Assembly: GCF_052030545.1 (NCBI RefSeq)
Contig: NZ_JBPDIH010000001.1
Coordinates: 62,001 to 126,000 of the forward strand
Direction: 5' to 3'
Source of the DNA: CANMXU01 sp052030545
Lineage (GTDB): Bacteria; Pseudomonadota; Gammaproteobacteria; Enterobacterales; Alteromonadaceae
DNA length: 64,000 nt
Below are positions 26,071 through 35,588 of the stretch, piece after piece (position 1 is the first letter of the stretch; the number at the start of each line of letters is the position of its first letter). The notes under the pieces are model-generated. The model was not told the DNA's origin. It saw only the letters and a list, made by a program, of their open reading frames with translations, and searched no databases. Position numbers and translations under genes: made by a program.

Positions 26071-26745
26071 TTAGTTGTTATTGCTAAATTTTTGGCATTG
26101 CCTTAACAGTTTTACAAATGCTTTTATATCGCGGTCAACGTTATCTTTTGGTAAAAACAAATGAAATCCATAAGCCTGACATAGCTGTTCACTCCTGTGC
26201 AGCCATGCAGCAACAGGCCCTTTGTAGGTTTTTTCTAAGCCTTGGTATGGTGAAAAATCGATAATACCTTGTTCTAACGATAGCTCATTATTTTTAATGG
26301 CTAAATGAATAAGCTCTTGTTGTTCATGCAATAACTTATTGGCCAAACGAGGTGATATATTATCTGCGATAGCGCTAAGCGAGGTTAATTTAATGCCCAC
26401 ATAAGGTAGTTCGCAAAACTGCCCTTGCACAAATGCTTGCACCGAATCGATTCTAACAATGTTTGGCCAGCTTATTTGCCACTGGCCATGTGAATGAAAG
26501 TACTTTATTGACGCGGGCGTTAACTGAAAACTAATCTTTGGTGATAAAACTTTCATTAGGCCGAGTAAAAAAATAATAAAAGATGCAAACATGATGAACA
26601 TAAGTTGCAGCTTAAAATCTGACCAAAAATAGCGATTTAGTAACAAACATATGGCTAATAACAGCGCCCCTAAAACCAGCAAAAAATATTGATGATTTTT
26701 GGCGATAGGCGTAATTTCAATAAGTTTTTGGCTATTTAGATTCAA
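26071..26745 (-). CDS. DUF2982-family membrane protein
   Basis: A 224-residue protein with two N-terminal transmembrane helices (about residues 21-38 and 47-66). A soluble domain follows that contains PASIKYFHSHGQWQISWPNIVRI and LPYVGIKL. This arrangement matches DUF2982 of Shewanella/Vibrio-type gammaproteobacteria. Function unknown. The start codon lies 153 nt from the divergent REC-EAL gene. Confidence 0.8.
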   Translation of the reverse strand: MNLNSQKLIEITPIAKNHQYFLLVLGALLLAICLLLNRYFWSDFKLQLMFIMFASFIIFLLGLMKVLSPKISFQLTPASIKYFHSHGQWQISWPNIVRIDSVQAFVQGQFCELPYVGIKLTSLSAIADNISPRLANKLLHEQQELIHLAIKNNELSLEQGIIDFSPYQGLEKTYKGPVAAWLHRSEQLCQAYGFHLFLPKDNVDRDIKAFVKLLRQCQKFSNNN

Positions 26746-26909
26746 AGTTTACTCGTGCAATCTATGGTGCTTGTTTAGGTTCAGTCACTGGATGATAAAA
26801 TATCACCTGTAAAGATTGGGTTAAAGTTGCAATTAAGGAAATATTGTCAATACTCATAACTAGGAAGTTATAGTTCTCGCTATAGTTAACAGTATCAATG
26901 GAGCTTAGC

Positions 26910-28106
26910 ATGTCAGGGAAAGACTACAGTTGGTTAAACGTTTTATTAGTTGATGATAGCGTTTCAATCTTAAATTACGTTTCAGAAGTTTTAAACAAAG
27001 TTTACGATATTACCAGTATCTTTACTGCGTCCTCTGCGGTAGAAGCGACACAAATCATTAGAAAAACCAACAATATCAATTTAGTCTTTTTAGATCTTAA
27101 TATGCCCAATGTTGACGGTATTCAGCTGCTCGAGCAAATTAGTCAACTGAAATACAAAGGCTACTTGGTTATTATGAGTGGTGTGTCTATTCGTATTATC
27201 TCATCGGTAGAATTACTGGCTAAAAAGTATCAGCTCAATTATATCGGCACACTATTAAAACCAATGCATGAATCTGACTTTCATCCCATATTTCAGAAAA
27301 TAGGCCTTAATAAAACACACTATAGTGCGGCTGAGTCGTTAAAAAATTATGAAATTATTCGTGCGATAAAAAATGACGATATTGAAGTTTTATATCAACC
27401 GCAAGTGGAACTTATCACACGAACTTTTGTTGGCGTAGAAGCCTTATGTCGGATGAAGCACCCACGATTAGGCACAGTATCGCCGGATCAATTTATTGAT
27501 AAAGCAGAAGAAAGTGACTTAATTGTGCATATCACCATGGCGGTGTTTAAAAAGTCGATGCACAATTGGCGTAAATGGCATCAGATGGGGTTACACATAA
27601 AACTGTCGGTAAATGCTTCGCCTATTGCCTTAGAGCAACCCGAATTTGCCGATGTGATTCTGCATTTGTTGCAAGAATTTTCTATGCCGGCGGATATGTT
27701 ATGCATTGAGGTAACTGAAAGTGTATTGGCCGATAACCCTATTCAAGAATTGGTTAACTTAAATCGCTTACACATGAAGGGTGTTGAAATTGCATTGGAT
27801 GACTTTGGCAAAGAAAACTCTACCGTTGAACGCTTACAAAAATTACCGCTAAATTATTTAAAACTGGATAAAAGCTATTTTATTGATCACAAAGAAACGA
27901 TAGGGCAGCTATCGCTTATTAATACGAGTTTATCCTTGGCGAGCAAACTCAATATTAAAACAGTGGCAGAAGGGGTTGAAAACTCTGAAGTGATGAAGCT
28001 GGTTACTGAAATTGGCTGCGATTTTGCCCAAGGTTATTACATAGCACGGCCTATATCAGCTAAAGAAATTATTCCTTGGGCAAAGCAATGGAATAGTCAA
28101 ACTTAA
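26910..28106 (+). CDS. Response regulator with EAL domain: c-di-GMP phosphodiesterase
   Basis: 398 residues from ATG 26910 (GGAG six bases upstream; another ATG at 26898). The N-terminal receiver domain has the acidic pocket LLVDDS and phospho-acceptor Asp in VFLDLNMPNVDG. EAL domain from about residue 145: GVEALCRMK (E of EAL), LSVNASPIALE, CIEVTES, ALDDFG, LKLDKSYF, TVAEGVEN and FAQGYYIARP. All the metal and catalytic residues expected for an active c-di-GMP hydrolase appear present, although DDFGxGxS is altered to DDFGKENS in loop 6. No kinase is adjacent; the phosphorelay genes 2 kb downstream are candidates. Confidence 0.92.
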   Translation: MSGKDYSWLNVLLVDDSVSILNYVSEVLNKVYDITSIFTASSAVEATQIIRKTNNINLVFLDLNMPNVDGIQLLEQISQLKYKGYLVIMSGVSIRIISSVELLAKKYQLNYIGTLLKPMHESDFHPIFQKIGLNKTHYSAAESLKNYEIIRAIKNDDIEVLYQPQVELITRTFVGVEALCRMKHPRLGTVSPDQFIDKAEESDLIVHITMAVFKKSMHNWRKWHQMGLHIKLSVNASPIALEQPEFADVILHLLQEFSMPADMLCIEVTESVLADNPIQELVNLNRLHMKGVEIALDDFGKENSTVERLQKLPLNYLKLDKSYFIDHKETIGQLSLINTSLSLASKLNIKTVAEGVENSEVMKLVTEIGCDFAQGYYIARPISAKEIIPWAKQWNSQT

Positions 28107-28126
28107 CTACTCCATGTTGAATTTTC

Positions 28127-28765
28127 CTATTTGGCTGTGGCTAAAACCGTATTGGGTGAGCCAATAAATATAGTGTACGGCAATGGTTCATCTAGTTCAC
28201 TTTCATCAATAGCAAGAGATTTAAAGCTTAAACTATTAAAACAGTCAATTAGCGCGTCGGCTGAAATGCTGTTTTCTGATAGTCCCAAGGCTTGATAATA
28301 CGCTTGATTTTCCGGCGTTTCGCAATGCTCTGGTTCAACAAATAAGTGCATTGGCATGCTAAGTAAATTAATTGATTGCACCTTAGGGTATTTATTGGCA
28401 ATTTCTGTGAGCAACAGCTTAGCAATACCTTGCTTTCGGTATTGAGGCATAACACTTATCGCTTCAAGCAAAATATGGCTTTTGGCTTTGGTATCGGCTT
28501 TTACTTCAAGTAATTCACACAGATCGGCTGTTAAATTTTGCTTATGAAAGCAAAGTGTTAATGGAATTGTCCAATCACAATAATCGCCATCGCTTAACAA
28601 CGCTAAACTTGCCGTTGCATCTCGGTGTTTATTGAGCGTAATTATTTCAATTTCAGCTTTGGCAATAATCTCATTCTGTTCGTTTAATACATTGATTTCT
28701 TGTGATAACTGCCAGTCAAATGCGCTTTTAATTTGCGGCTTTAAAAAGTCTATTGATAAATTCAT
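28127..28765 (-). CDS. GNAT-family N-acetyltransferase
   Basis: A 212-residue protein with a GNAT acetyl-CoA-binding motif (ISVMPQYRKQGIAKLLLTEI, the Q/RxxGxG/A pattern, about residues 105-124). The N-terminal 70 residues and C-terminal 50 residues are not recognised. The acceptor substrate is unknown. Convergent with the REC-EAL gene (20 nt between stops). Confidence 0.75.
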   Translation of the reverse strand: MNLSIDFLKPQIKSAFDWQLSQEINVLNEQNEIIAKAEIEIITLNKHRDATASLALLSDGDYCDWTIPLTLCFHKQNLTADLCELLEVKADTKAKSHILLEAISVMPQYRKQGIAKLLLTEIANKYPKVQSINLLSMPMHLFVEPEHCETPENQAYYQALGLSENSISADALIDCFNSLSFKSLAIDESELDEPLPYTIFIGSPNTVLATAK

Positions 28766-29017
28766 ATAATTTCAGTGTAATTTGCGCAAGTGTTTACGTT
28801 GCCACTGCCTAAATTGGTAAAGTGGTAGTTATTGTGAAAATACTACCGTTAAAAGTGGCGTGATTATATTACAAGCATGACTTCATCGCATCTTTTGTCG
28901 GCGTTTGTTGTATAAGTTTTCCTGAAATTCATAGAGATTAGCCTATTACACTTAAATCCTTGCATAAAATTCTGATCATGGTATTTTTCATCAAAAATAT
29001 CATTGATGGAAAAACTG

Positions 29018-29593
29018 ATGCCAAAAGCGAGTGATGTAAAAAAGAATACAGCAATTGAATATAACAATAGTGTTTATATTATTAGAGATATTGAACGCTC
29101 AGTACCACAAGGTAGAGCAGGCGGTAGTTTGTACCGTATGCGCATGTACGATGTGGTAACGGGTTTAAAAGTTGATGAAACGTTTAAAGACAGCGACATG
29201 TTAACCTTAGGTGACTTAATGCGCCGTCCTGTGATGTTCTCTTATATTGACGGTGAAGAGTATGTCTTTATGGATAATGAAGATTACACACCTTATAACT
29301 TGAATAAAGAAAGCATTGCTGACGAAATTTCGTTTATTGATGAAAATACTCAAGGTATTCAAGTTATTCAGGTTGACGGTGTACCTGTTGGTATTGAACT
29401 GCCATCAAGTGTTGAGCTTGTTATTATAGAAACAGACCCGTCAATAAAAGGTGGTTCGGCAACGGCTCGTACTAAACCTGCAATTTTATCAACTGGCTTA
29501 ACGGTGCAAGTACCTGAGCATATTTCAACTGGCGATAAAATTAAAATTAATACTGCTGAGCGCAAATTTATGGGACGTGCAGACTCAAAATAG
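29018..29593 (+). CDS. efpL: Elongation factor P-like protein EfpL (YeiP)
   Basis: 191 residues from ATG 29018; the frame has an earlier ATG at 29003, but MPKASDVKKNTAIEYN matches the family N terminus. Domain 1 carries the loop SVPQGRAGGSLYRMRMYD, where EF-P would have its modified Lys and EfpL has Arg. Domains 2/3 include VMFSYIDGEEYVFMDNEDYTPY, KGGSATARTKPAILSTGL and VPEHISTGDKIKI. EfpL relieves ribosome stalling at proline-containing motifs. Single gene with its own terminator. Confidence 0.93.
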   Translation: MPKASDVKKNTAIEYNNSVYIIRDIERSVPQGRAGGSLYRMRMYDVVTGLKVDETFKDSDMLTLGDLMRRPVMFSYIDGEEYVFMDNEDYTPYNLNKESIADEISFIDENTQGIQVIQVDGVPVGIELPSSVELVIIETDPSIKGGSATARTKPAILSTGLTVQVPEHISTGDKIKINTAERKFMGRADSK

Positions 29594-29616
29594 TTTGCGT
29601 TTTTTCATTGTTTGAC

Positions 29617-29651
29617 TAAAAAATCCTTGCTTGATTAAGCAAGGATTTTTT
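29617..29651 (+). terminator. Terminator after efpL
   Basis: TCCTTGCTT / AAGCAAGGA stem, four-base loop, flanked by an A-run and TTTTTTG. Confidence 0.88.
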
Positions 29652-29824
29652 GTTTTAAGGGCTTAATAAAAACTTTGCAGCAAACATTTGTTAACTGCTA
29701 CAAGTTACTCATTTGGCTTTAAAAAAATATCTTCAATATAAAGGAATAAATTTTATTCGTTGCTATATTTAAACAATAAGCAAAAGAAAATTTTATTGTA
29801 TGCACATACAAGAAGGACATTGTT

Positions 29825-32581
29825 ATGCAAGGAAAAGACAGTAGCTCCTATCAATGCTGCCCACTACCCATCATAGTGATCAATCAAAACGGTATGATCG
29901 TCAGTGTCAATGACAATATCGAAAAGCTCTTGTCTGCTGCTAGTGATAATTTAATATGCAAACCTATCTCCCAAGTATTTACCTTTAAAGATAGCCATAT
30001 CGACCATTCCTTGTTTCATTTCTCAAATGGCAGCGAAGTGTATGCCCGTTGGCGTGAAAATAGCGCAAGTGCTAAAACTGTTCGCTTTATTGTCGGGGAA
30101 GTTGATGCCAATGAATGTCTGTGGTTATTTGTCTCGGAAGCTAAAAATTGGCGGGACGAATATAAAAACAAAAATGTCGAAATATCGAGGCTAAACCGAG
30201 CGATAGAAGGCGCTAATATTGGTGTTTGGGAATACAATATTGAAAACAAGGAAGTGATTTTTTCAGAAAAATTTAAGCAACTCATTAATCTTCCTATTAG
30301 TTACCAGTTAACCTGGGAAGATTTCATCGATATTATTTATCAAGGTGACAGAGAAATTTTTCAGCGCCTATTTCATGAACATGTTCATAACTCAATGCCA
30401 CTTAATTTTGAATTTAGAATGGCGGTAGGCGATGAATTAAAATGGCTGCAAATTAAAGGCGAAATATTTGCTAAAAATCAAAAACCGATTAGTTCTATGG
30501 GATCATTGGTTGATTGCACTCAAGCCAAAGAAACCCTGTGCGCATTAAATGATGCCATTGAAAGTAAAAATATTGCCATGGAAGTGGGTAATATTGGCTT
30601 GTGGCGTGCTGAAATAGACAAAAATGGCTATTGGCAATGGAAATGGGATGACTTAGCTAACAACATGTTTGGCTTGCCAGTAGCAGATAAAGGCAATGTA
30701 GAAAGATGGATGGAAACGATACATGCCGACGACATTGAAGAAGTCAGTCACACATTACGAACGTCACTGGTAACAGGCGAAGTATTCACGCAGCAATATC
30801 GCGCAATAATGCCAAATGGTGAAACGCGCTATTTTATTAGTAAGGGTAAAGTTGGCCAGAACTTAAAAGGTGAAAACTGTCGAATTGACGGTATTGTTAT
30901 TGATCAATCTGCCATACATGCGGCTGAAAACGAGTTGAAAAAACTGAATAGTCAACTCGAAGCGCACGTAGAACAACGTACAAAAGAACTGCAACAATCG
31001 AAAGAGCACGCAGAAAAAGCTAACCAAATTAAATCTGACTTTCTTTCCATGATGAGTCATGAATTAAGAACGCCAATGAATGCCGTTATTGGCTCACTTG
31101 ATTTGCTCACCACCACAGAACAAACTGAAGACTCAATGGATTTGATCACGTCAGCTAAAACCTCGGCACAAAATCTTGTCTTTATCCTTAATGACATACT
31201 TGATGTTAACAAAATCGAAGCAGGAAAATTAGAGCTTGAAGATACAGCCTTCTCAATTGCTGAAATTCTAGATAACGTTGTTAAGGTGTTTATTCCTGTT
31301 GCCAGTAAACGAGATATTACCATTGATGTTTATGAAGACCCGAGCATTCCGATGTTTGTCAATGGTGATGCAATGCGGGTGCGGCAAATATTATTTAACT
31401 TAATTGGCAACGCCATTAAATTCACCAATAGTGATAAAGATAAAAAGGGCAATGTAAAAGTTGAAGTGGGTATTGTTGAGAGCAATCAATATGTCAGCAC
31501 CGTTGTTTTTAAAATTATCGATAATGGCATTGGCATCGATAGAGAAACGCAGCAAAAGCTCTTTATGCCTTTCATTCAAGCTGAACGTTCAACAACGCGT
31601 AAATATGGTGGAACCGGCTTAGGTTTAGCTATTTGCGGCAAGCTGACTGAAATGATGGGTGGGCGAATTGGCATTAACAGTGTCAAAGGCGAGGGATCAT
31701 GCTTTGAAGTGGAATTACCATTTTGGATCTCACAAGAAAGTAAAGCGCTCGATGTAGAGTCACTTTCATCGGTGAAAGTGGTATTGGCTTACTTCGACCA
31801 AAATATCGAAACTGTTCAAAACGCCTTCCAGCAGTTTCTTACTGACGCAGGCGCACTTGTTACTCCCTATTTTTATCAGCAAGGGGTAGATATCGATGAG
31901 AGCTTTGATGTCATGATGCTATTGGCACCGAAATACGATAAAGCTCAAGCCAGTATTGAAAATTTACTGTCAAAAATTGAAGATAAAAGTCGCGTATACC
32001 TTATTGTCGAACAAGCATTTATCGATGATGTCAAAGCATCAAATCCTAGTGTCAGGGTGATAAGTTCACAGCCAATTACTCGTGTGCAGCTAATTGAAAC
32101 GATTAAGAATTTTTGGCAAAACAGCTTTGAAATGGAATTTGAAGAGCTTGACTTAGGGGACCTACTTGAAGACCTTGAAGAAGTTGAACCTAAAAAGCAA
32201 TTAAAAGACGGTGTATTGGTCGTTGAAGATAACCCTATGAACCAGAAAATCATTGTTAAGCAGCTCAATAAGCTCGGTTATGAATGTGACTTGGCCGACG
32301 ACGGTGAACAAGGTCGAGACTATTGGAAAAAAGGCAATTACAGAATTATTTTGACCGACTGTCATATGCCAAATCTAGACGGTTATGAAATGACAAAAAT
32401 AATTCGAGACATCGAACAAGAAGAAAATCGAAAAAAAGTCCCTATTATCGCGGTAACAGGAGCAGCTATGACGGGTGACTCTGACCGTTGCTTTAATGCA
32501 GGTATGAATGATTTTGTTAGTAAGCCGGTGTTACTTTCGGATCTACGTGAAGTATTAAAAAAGTGGTATGTCTATGAATGA
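29825..32581 (+). CDS. Hybrid sensor histidine kinase (PAS domains, HisKA, HATPase, receiver)
   Basis: 918 residues and no transmembrane helix, so a cytoplasmic sensor. At least three PAS-like segments occupy residues 1-370 (for example VINQNGMIVSVNDN, GVWEYNIENKEVIFSE and GLWRAEIDKNGYWQW). After a coiled coil comes HisKA with FLSMMSHELRTPMNAVIGS (phospho-His), then HATPase with NLIGNAIKFTN, DNGIGID and GGTGLGLAICGKL. An unusual degenerate receiver-like segment lacking the acceptor follows (about 640-755). The C-terminal true receiver has VLVVEDNPMNQK and LTDCHMPNLDGY. Its end overlaps the Hpt gene start by 14 nt. Confidence 0.94.
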   Translation: MQGKDSSSYQCCPLPIIVINQNGMIVSVNDNIEKLLSAASDNLICKPISQVFTFKDSHIDHSLFHFSNGSEVYARWRENSASAKTVRFIVGEVDANECLWLFVSEAKNWRDEYKNKNVEISRLNRAIEGANIGVWEYNIENKEVIFSEKFKQLINLPISYQLTWEDFIDIIYQGDREIFQRLFHEHVHNSMPLNFEFRMAVGDELKWLQIKGEIFAKNQKPISSMGSLVDCTQAKETLCALNDAIESKNIAMEVGNIGLWRAEIDKNGYWQWKWDDLANNMFGLPVADKGNVERWMETIHADDIEEVSHTLRTSLVTGEVFTQQYRAIMPNGETRYFISKGKVGQNLKGENCRIDGIVIDQSAIHAAENELKKLNSQLEAHVEQRTKELQQSKEHAEKANQIKSDFLSMMSHELRTPMNAVIGSLDLLTTTEQTEDSMDLITSAKTSAQNLVFILNDILDVNKIEAGKLELEDTAFSIAEILDNVVKVFIPVASKRDITIDVYEDPSIPMFVNGDAMRVRQILFNLIGNAIKFTNSDKDKKGNVKVEVGIVESNQYVSTVVFKIIDNGIGIDRETQQKLFMPFIQAERSTTRKYGGTGLGLAICGKLTEMMGGRIGINSVKGEGSCFEVELPFWISQESKALDVESLSSVKVVLAYFDQNIETVQNAFQQFLTDAGALVTPYFYQQGVDIDESFDVMMLLAPKYDKAQASIENLLSKIEDKSRVYLIVEQAFIDDVKASNPSVRVISSQPITRVQLIETIKNFWQNSFEMEFEELDLGDLLEDLEEVEPKKQLKDGVLVVEDNPMNQKIIVKQLNKLGYECDLADDGEQGRDYWKKGNYRIILTDCHMPNLDGYEMTKIIRDIEQEENRKKVPIIAVTGAAMTGDSDRCFNAGMNDFVSKPVLLSDLREVLKKWYVYE

Positions 32582-32924
32582 ACCAGAGAAAAAAGTATTA
32601 AACCGAGAAGTGATGAAAAACCTTATTGGTGATGACGACATGGCGCTGATCCGTAAATTTGAAATTGAATTTTTACAACAAGCGAAAGTCTCAATGGCAA
32701 AAATTGTCCAACTGTTTGGTAGTAACAAACTGGTTGAGATAAAAGAAGAGGCACATTTTTTGAAAACATCTGCTAAAGCGATAGGAGCTGAGCAGGTTGC
32801 GGAACATTTAGAGAATCTAGAACAGGCGGGGCTGGACCAAGATAAGGAAAAATGCAAAGCGCTTATCATGTTAAGCAATCAAGGGTTAAAAGCAGTATAT
32901 GGAGCAGTAAAAAATGAAAGCTAA
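32568..32924 (+). CDS. Hpt histidine phosphotransfer protein
   Basis: 118 residues forming a four-helix Hpt domain. The phospho-His motif reads EEAHFLKTSAKAIGAEQVA, where the usual Gly/Ser of AHxLKGSS is Thr-Ser but the His is present. It would relay phosphate from the hybrid kinase receiver to a downstream receiver. Translationally coupled on both sides: it overlaps the kinase gene by 14 nt and the next gene by 11 nt. Confidence 0.9.
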   Translation: MSMNEPEKKVLNREVMKNLIGDDDMALIRKFEIEFLQQAKVSMAKIVQLFGSNKLVEIKEEAHFLKTSAKAIGAEQVAEHLENLEQAGLDQDKEKCKALIMLSNQGLKAVYGAVKNES

Positions 32925-34227
32925 GCCGAATATTATGGCCAGCCGTCACCCGCAAGTGGTGATGGTTTTTGATCATGAAGAAGACGTACATGGTGCGGTC
33001 GAAATCCTCAATAGCCACTTTGAACACTATCGCACCATTGCGATGAATAAAGAAACGACACGCTTTTTAACAACAACTCGTCCTGCCGTTATTTTATTTG
33101 CTTTAAAAAGTGTTGCCAGTGGTATTGAATATTACTCAGATCTGGTTGAAAGCGCCAAATTATCACACCCACACTTTAGTGTTTTGTTGTGTAGCAATAA
33201 AGAGTCGGCATTAGCATTTCGCTGCTGTGTTAAAGGGTTATTTGATAATTACTTTGTGTATCAACCGCTTTATGAAAAATACCGTTTAGTCATGATAGTG
33301 CACAATGGATTAGCGAAAGCGGCATCAGACACTAAATTCATGGAATTTAATGAAGAGAATTTTGAAGAAATAGATGAGCAGCTTGCTCAACTTATCGATG
33401 ACAGCAGCGAAGTTAAAAAAGCGCTATTAGGAAAAGTAGAAAAAAGTAGAGAAGATATTTTAAAAGCAACAGAAAGTTATCAGCAACAACCTGAGATACA
33501 ACAGCTTTCTACCGAACAAATCATGGATCAAGTTACTGAAAATCATGTTAAGCCGTTGCTGTCTTTACTTGAAAACGACATAAAATCAGGCCTTGATAGC
33601 ATGATCAGTCAACTATTAGCAGCACAAACTTGCAACAAAGAAAAAGAAATTAAAAGCAAAGGACTAATTAGCCATCAACCGTCAATTAAGAAGCGCAAAA
33701 AGCCAGAAGCTGAAACAGAAAGTGCTATTGAAGAATCAAGCCCGCACAAAACAGCGCAACCAACACCTGCTAGCACATTAGTCGATGATGAATTGGTTAA
33801 TGATTTGAGTGACGAGCTTCCTGAAATAGCCGATCCGGCTTTAATTATAAAAAACAAAATACTCGTCGTTGAAGACAATGCCTTATATAGAGATATGTTA
33901 GTTAATGTATTGTCTAAAGAAAACTTCGAAATCGATGAAGCAGAAGACGGTTTATGTGCGTTGAAAAAAATAAAGCAGCATGAATATGATTTAATTATTA
34001 TGGACTTATTTATGCCCAAACTTGATGGTTTGAATGTCACTAAAAAAATTCGACAAGTCTCTGGCGGTAAAGATATTCCAGTTATTGCGCTTACCGGTAA
34101 TAAAAATAAAGAACTTATTCGTAAGTGGGCAGCGTATGGCTTAAAAGGCTATATTATTAAACCTTCAAGTAAGGAAGAAATTTTATCGTCTGTTAGTAGA
34201 GTTTTCAAAACTGCAGCGACTCAATAA
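32914..34227 (+). CDS. Response regulator with pseudo-receiver, linker and C-terminal receiver; no output domain
   Basis: 437 residues. The N-terminal about 125 residues look like a receiver fold (PQVVMVFDHEEDVHGAVEIL) but at the acceptor position have AVILFALKSV with no Asp. The middle 180 residues are helical and charged, with a Glu/Lys-rich linker. The C-terminal domain is an intact receiver (KILVVEDNALYRDM, LIIMDLFMPKLDGL, ALTGN, and a Lys in YIIKPSS). There is no DNA-binding, enzymatic or methyltransferase output. Last gene of the phosphorelay operon. Confidence 0.9.
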   Translation: MKAKPNIMASRHPQVVMVFDHEEDVHGAVEILNSHFEHYRTIAMNKETTRFLTTTRPAVILFALKSVASGIEYYSDLVESAKLSHPHFSVLLCSNKESALAFRCCVKGLFDNYFVYQPLYEKYRLVMIVHNGLAKAASDTKFMEFNEENFEEIDEQLAQLIDDSSEVKKALLGKVEKSREDILKATESYQQQPEIQQLSTEQIMDQVTENHVKPLLSLLENDIKSGLDSMISQLLAAQTCNKEKEIKSKGLISHQPSIKKRKKPEAETESAIEESSPHKTAQPTPASTLVDDELVNDLSDELPEIADPALIIKNKILVVEDNALYRDMLVNVLSKENFEIDEAEDGLCALKKIKQHEYDLIIMDLFMPKLDGLNVTKKIRQVSGGKDIPVIALTGNKNKELIRKWAAYGLKGYIIKPSSKEEILSSVSRVFKTAATQ

Positions 34228-34581
34228 AAGTAACTTTTTCTCGTAGATGCTTGTACCTTATCTCATTAGGGACTGTTTAACTTTGTTGTTGCAGCTGTTT
34301 ATATAAAGCCAATTACGCTGCTGGGCAGATATCTTTAATTGTGTTTTGCATATTGTTGCGAATATTAGACATGGCACAACCGTGCAACAGTCCAAGCGCT
34401 TTACGTAAAGCACATGTAATTCAACAAAATTCAAACACGACACAACAAGCGGCGCGATATTAAATCGATTAACTTTACTCGCTGTTGTTAATCGGTTGTT
34501 ATTGGCAATTTAATGACTGCTAGCAGACCTTTTAGCCCTTGCCATCACTCATATTTATTTTAACTATTTTAGCTAAAAAAT
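34228..34581. other. Intergenic region without identifiable gene
   Basis: About 350 bases between the phosphorelay operon and the promoter of the 49-aa gene. A short minus-strand frame (34258-34443) has no ribosome binding site and an unlikely composition. I see no clear terminator for the operon and no structured RNA. Confidence 0.4.
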
Positions 34582-34611
34582 TTGCTTTTTTGCCTCCAAA
34601 AAAAGTATTAT
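34582..34611 (+). promoter_or_regulatory. Sigma-70-like promoter of the 49-aa small gene
   Basis: TTGCTT (34582-34587), 18-bp spacer, TATTAT (34606-34611). Predicted transcription start about 34618. The spacer contains CCTCCAAAAAA, which is complementary to the ribosome-binding region TTTTTTGGAGG (34648-34658). Confidence 0.5.
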
Positions 34612-34662
34612 GTAACCAGTTATGAAATATTACATTTTTACTTACGGTTTTTTGGAGGGGTT

Positions 34663-34812
34663 ATGGCTCACAACGATACTCAAAATATTAGTGAAATTAC
34701 TAATAATGAAAAAAATGATCAGCAAGCGACTCAGCAACAATTAGCAGATGCAAACAAAACGATTGCAGAGCTTAAGCTTCAAATCGCTTGGCTAGAGCGC
34801 TCTTACGAATAG
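34663..34812 (+). CDS. Small hypothetical protein, 49 aa, paralogue of the 52-aa protein at 25085
   Basis: ATG 34663 follows an exceptionally strong GGAGGGG site; the longer frame from 34582 includes promoter-like sequence and is rejected. 49 polar residues starting MAHNDTQNISEITNN and ending with the helix ADANKTIAELKLQIAWLER-SYE. The C-terminal 25 residues closely resemble those of the other small protein in this window. No transmembrane segment and no Cys. Function unknown. A GAAA-loop terminator follows. Confidence 0.78.
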   Translation: MAHNDTQNISEITNNEKNDQQATQQQLADANKTIAELKLQIAWLERSYE

Positions 34813-34827
34813 TTTGATAAGTAATAA

Positions 34828-34865
34828 TGAAAAGCTGATAAACGAAAGTTTATCAGCTTTTTTGT
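34828..34865 (+). terminator. Terminator after the 49-aa gene
   Basis: AAAGCTGATAAAC / GTTTATCAGCTTT stem with GAAA tetraloop and TTTTTTT tail. Confidence 0.92.
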
Positions 34866-35048
34866 TTCTAGCGTTTTAATATATTTTTCTCTAATGAGTT
34901 TTTATTCAGATGAAAATGTATTTTTATTGAATGTTGTGTGGTTTTATTACAGGTTTGTTTTCATTTTTTCGGGCGGAAAATAAATACTGCTCGTCATTAC
35001 CTTACAGGTTAGAATAAAGCTCCTTTTGAATTAATGGAATTATTATTC

Positions 35049-35588
35049 ATGTCGATTTTATCTTCTTATATTAAAGCCACAATTATCACAATTAGTACGG
35101 TGTTTTTATTCGCATGTTCTGACGTGGCGCAATCAAATAGCGAAAACTCTGCCAAGGCTAATGATGCAACCTTAGATTCAGAACATGTCGCTAAATTAAC
35201 TGTCTATAAAAGCCCAACCTGTGGTTGTTGTCAGAAATGGATCGACCATTTATCAGAAAGTGGTTTGCAATCAAAAGTGATTGACGATAACAACATGTCA
35301 CTTATTAAAGAAAAGCAAAAAATTGAGCCGCGTTTTCAGTCGTGCCATACCGCAATTTCCAAAGAAGGTTATGTTTTTGAAGGGCACGTGCCAGCAAAAT
35401 ACATTCAGCAGTTTTTAGCACAAGAGCATCACGACAATGTACTTGGTCTTTCTGTTCCTGCAATGCCGGTAGGCTCACCAGGAATGGAAGTGGAAGATAA
35501 GTTCATGCCATATAAAATTTTAGTGTTAATGGCCGATGGTTCAGCGCAGGTTTATGCCCAAGTTGATAGCTACCAGCAGCAATTTTAA
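35049..35588 (+). CDS. DUF411 metal-binding lipoprotein
   Basis: 179 residues from ATG 35049 (alternative ATG 35034). The lipobox-like LFAC at the end of the signal (VFLFACSDV) predicts a lipoprotein. The DUF411 domain starts LTVYKSPTCGCCQKWIDHL, with a CXCC metal or redox motif. Later features include RFQSCHTAI, VFEGHVPAKYIQQFL and PAMPVGSPGME. DUF411 genes usually travel with copper-resistance genes. Here the gene is about 27 kb from the Cus locus. Confidence 0.87.
   Translation: MSILSSYIKATIITISTVFLFACSDVAQSNSENSAKANDATLDSEHVAKLTVYKSPTCGCCQKWIDHLSESGLQSKVIDDNNMSLIKEKQKIEPRFQSCHTAISKEGYVFEGHVPAKYIQQFLAQEHHDNVLGLSVPAMPVGSPGMEVEDKFMPYKILVLMADGSAQVYAQVDSYQQQF

Noticed and set aside
31945..32268. 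Minus-strand 107-aa ORF inside the hybrid kinase gene
   Set aside because: Ser-rich shadow of acidic codons on the other strand; no ribosome site.
32555..32878. Minus-strand 107-aa ORF opposite the Hpt gene
   Set aside because: Antisense shadow of a well-supported Hpt domain.
34258..34443. Minus-strand 61-aa ORF in the gap after the phosphorelay operon
   Set aside because: No ribosome site or recognisable domain and unusual composition; left as intergenic.
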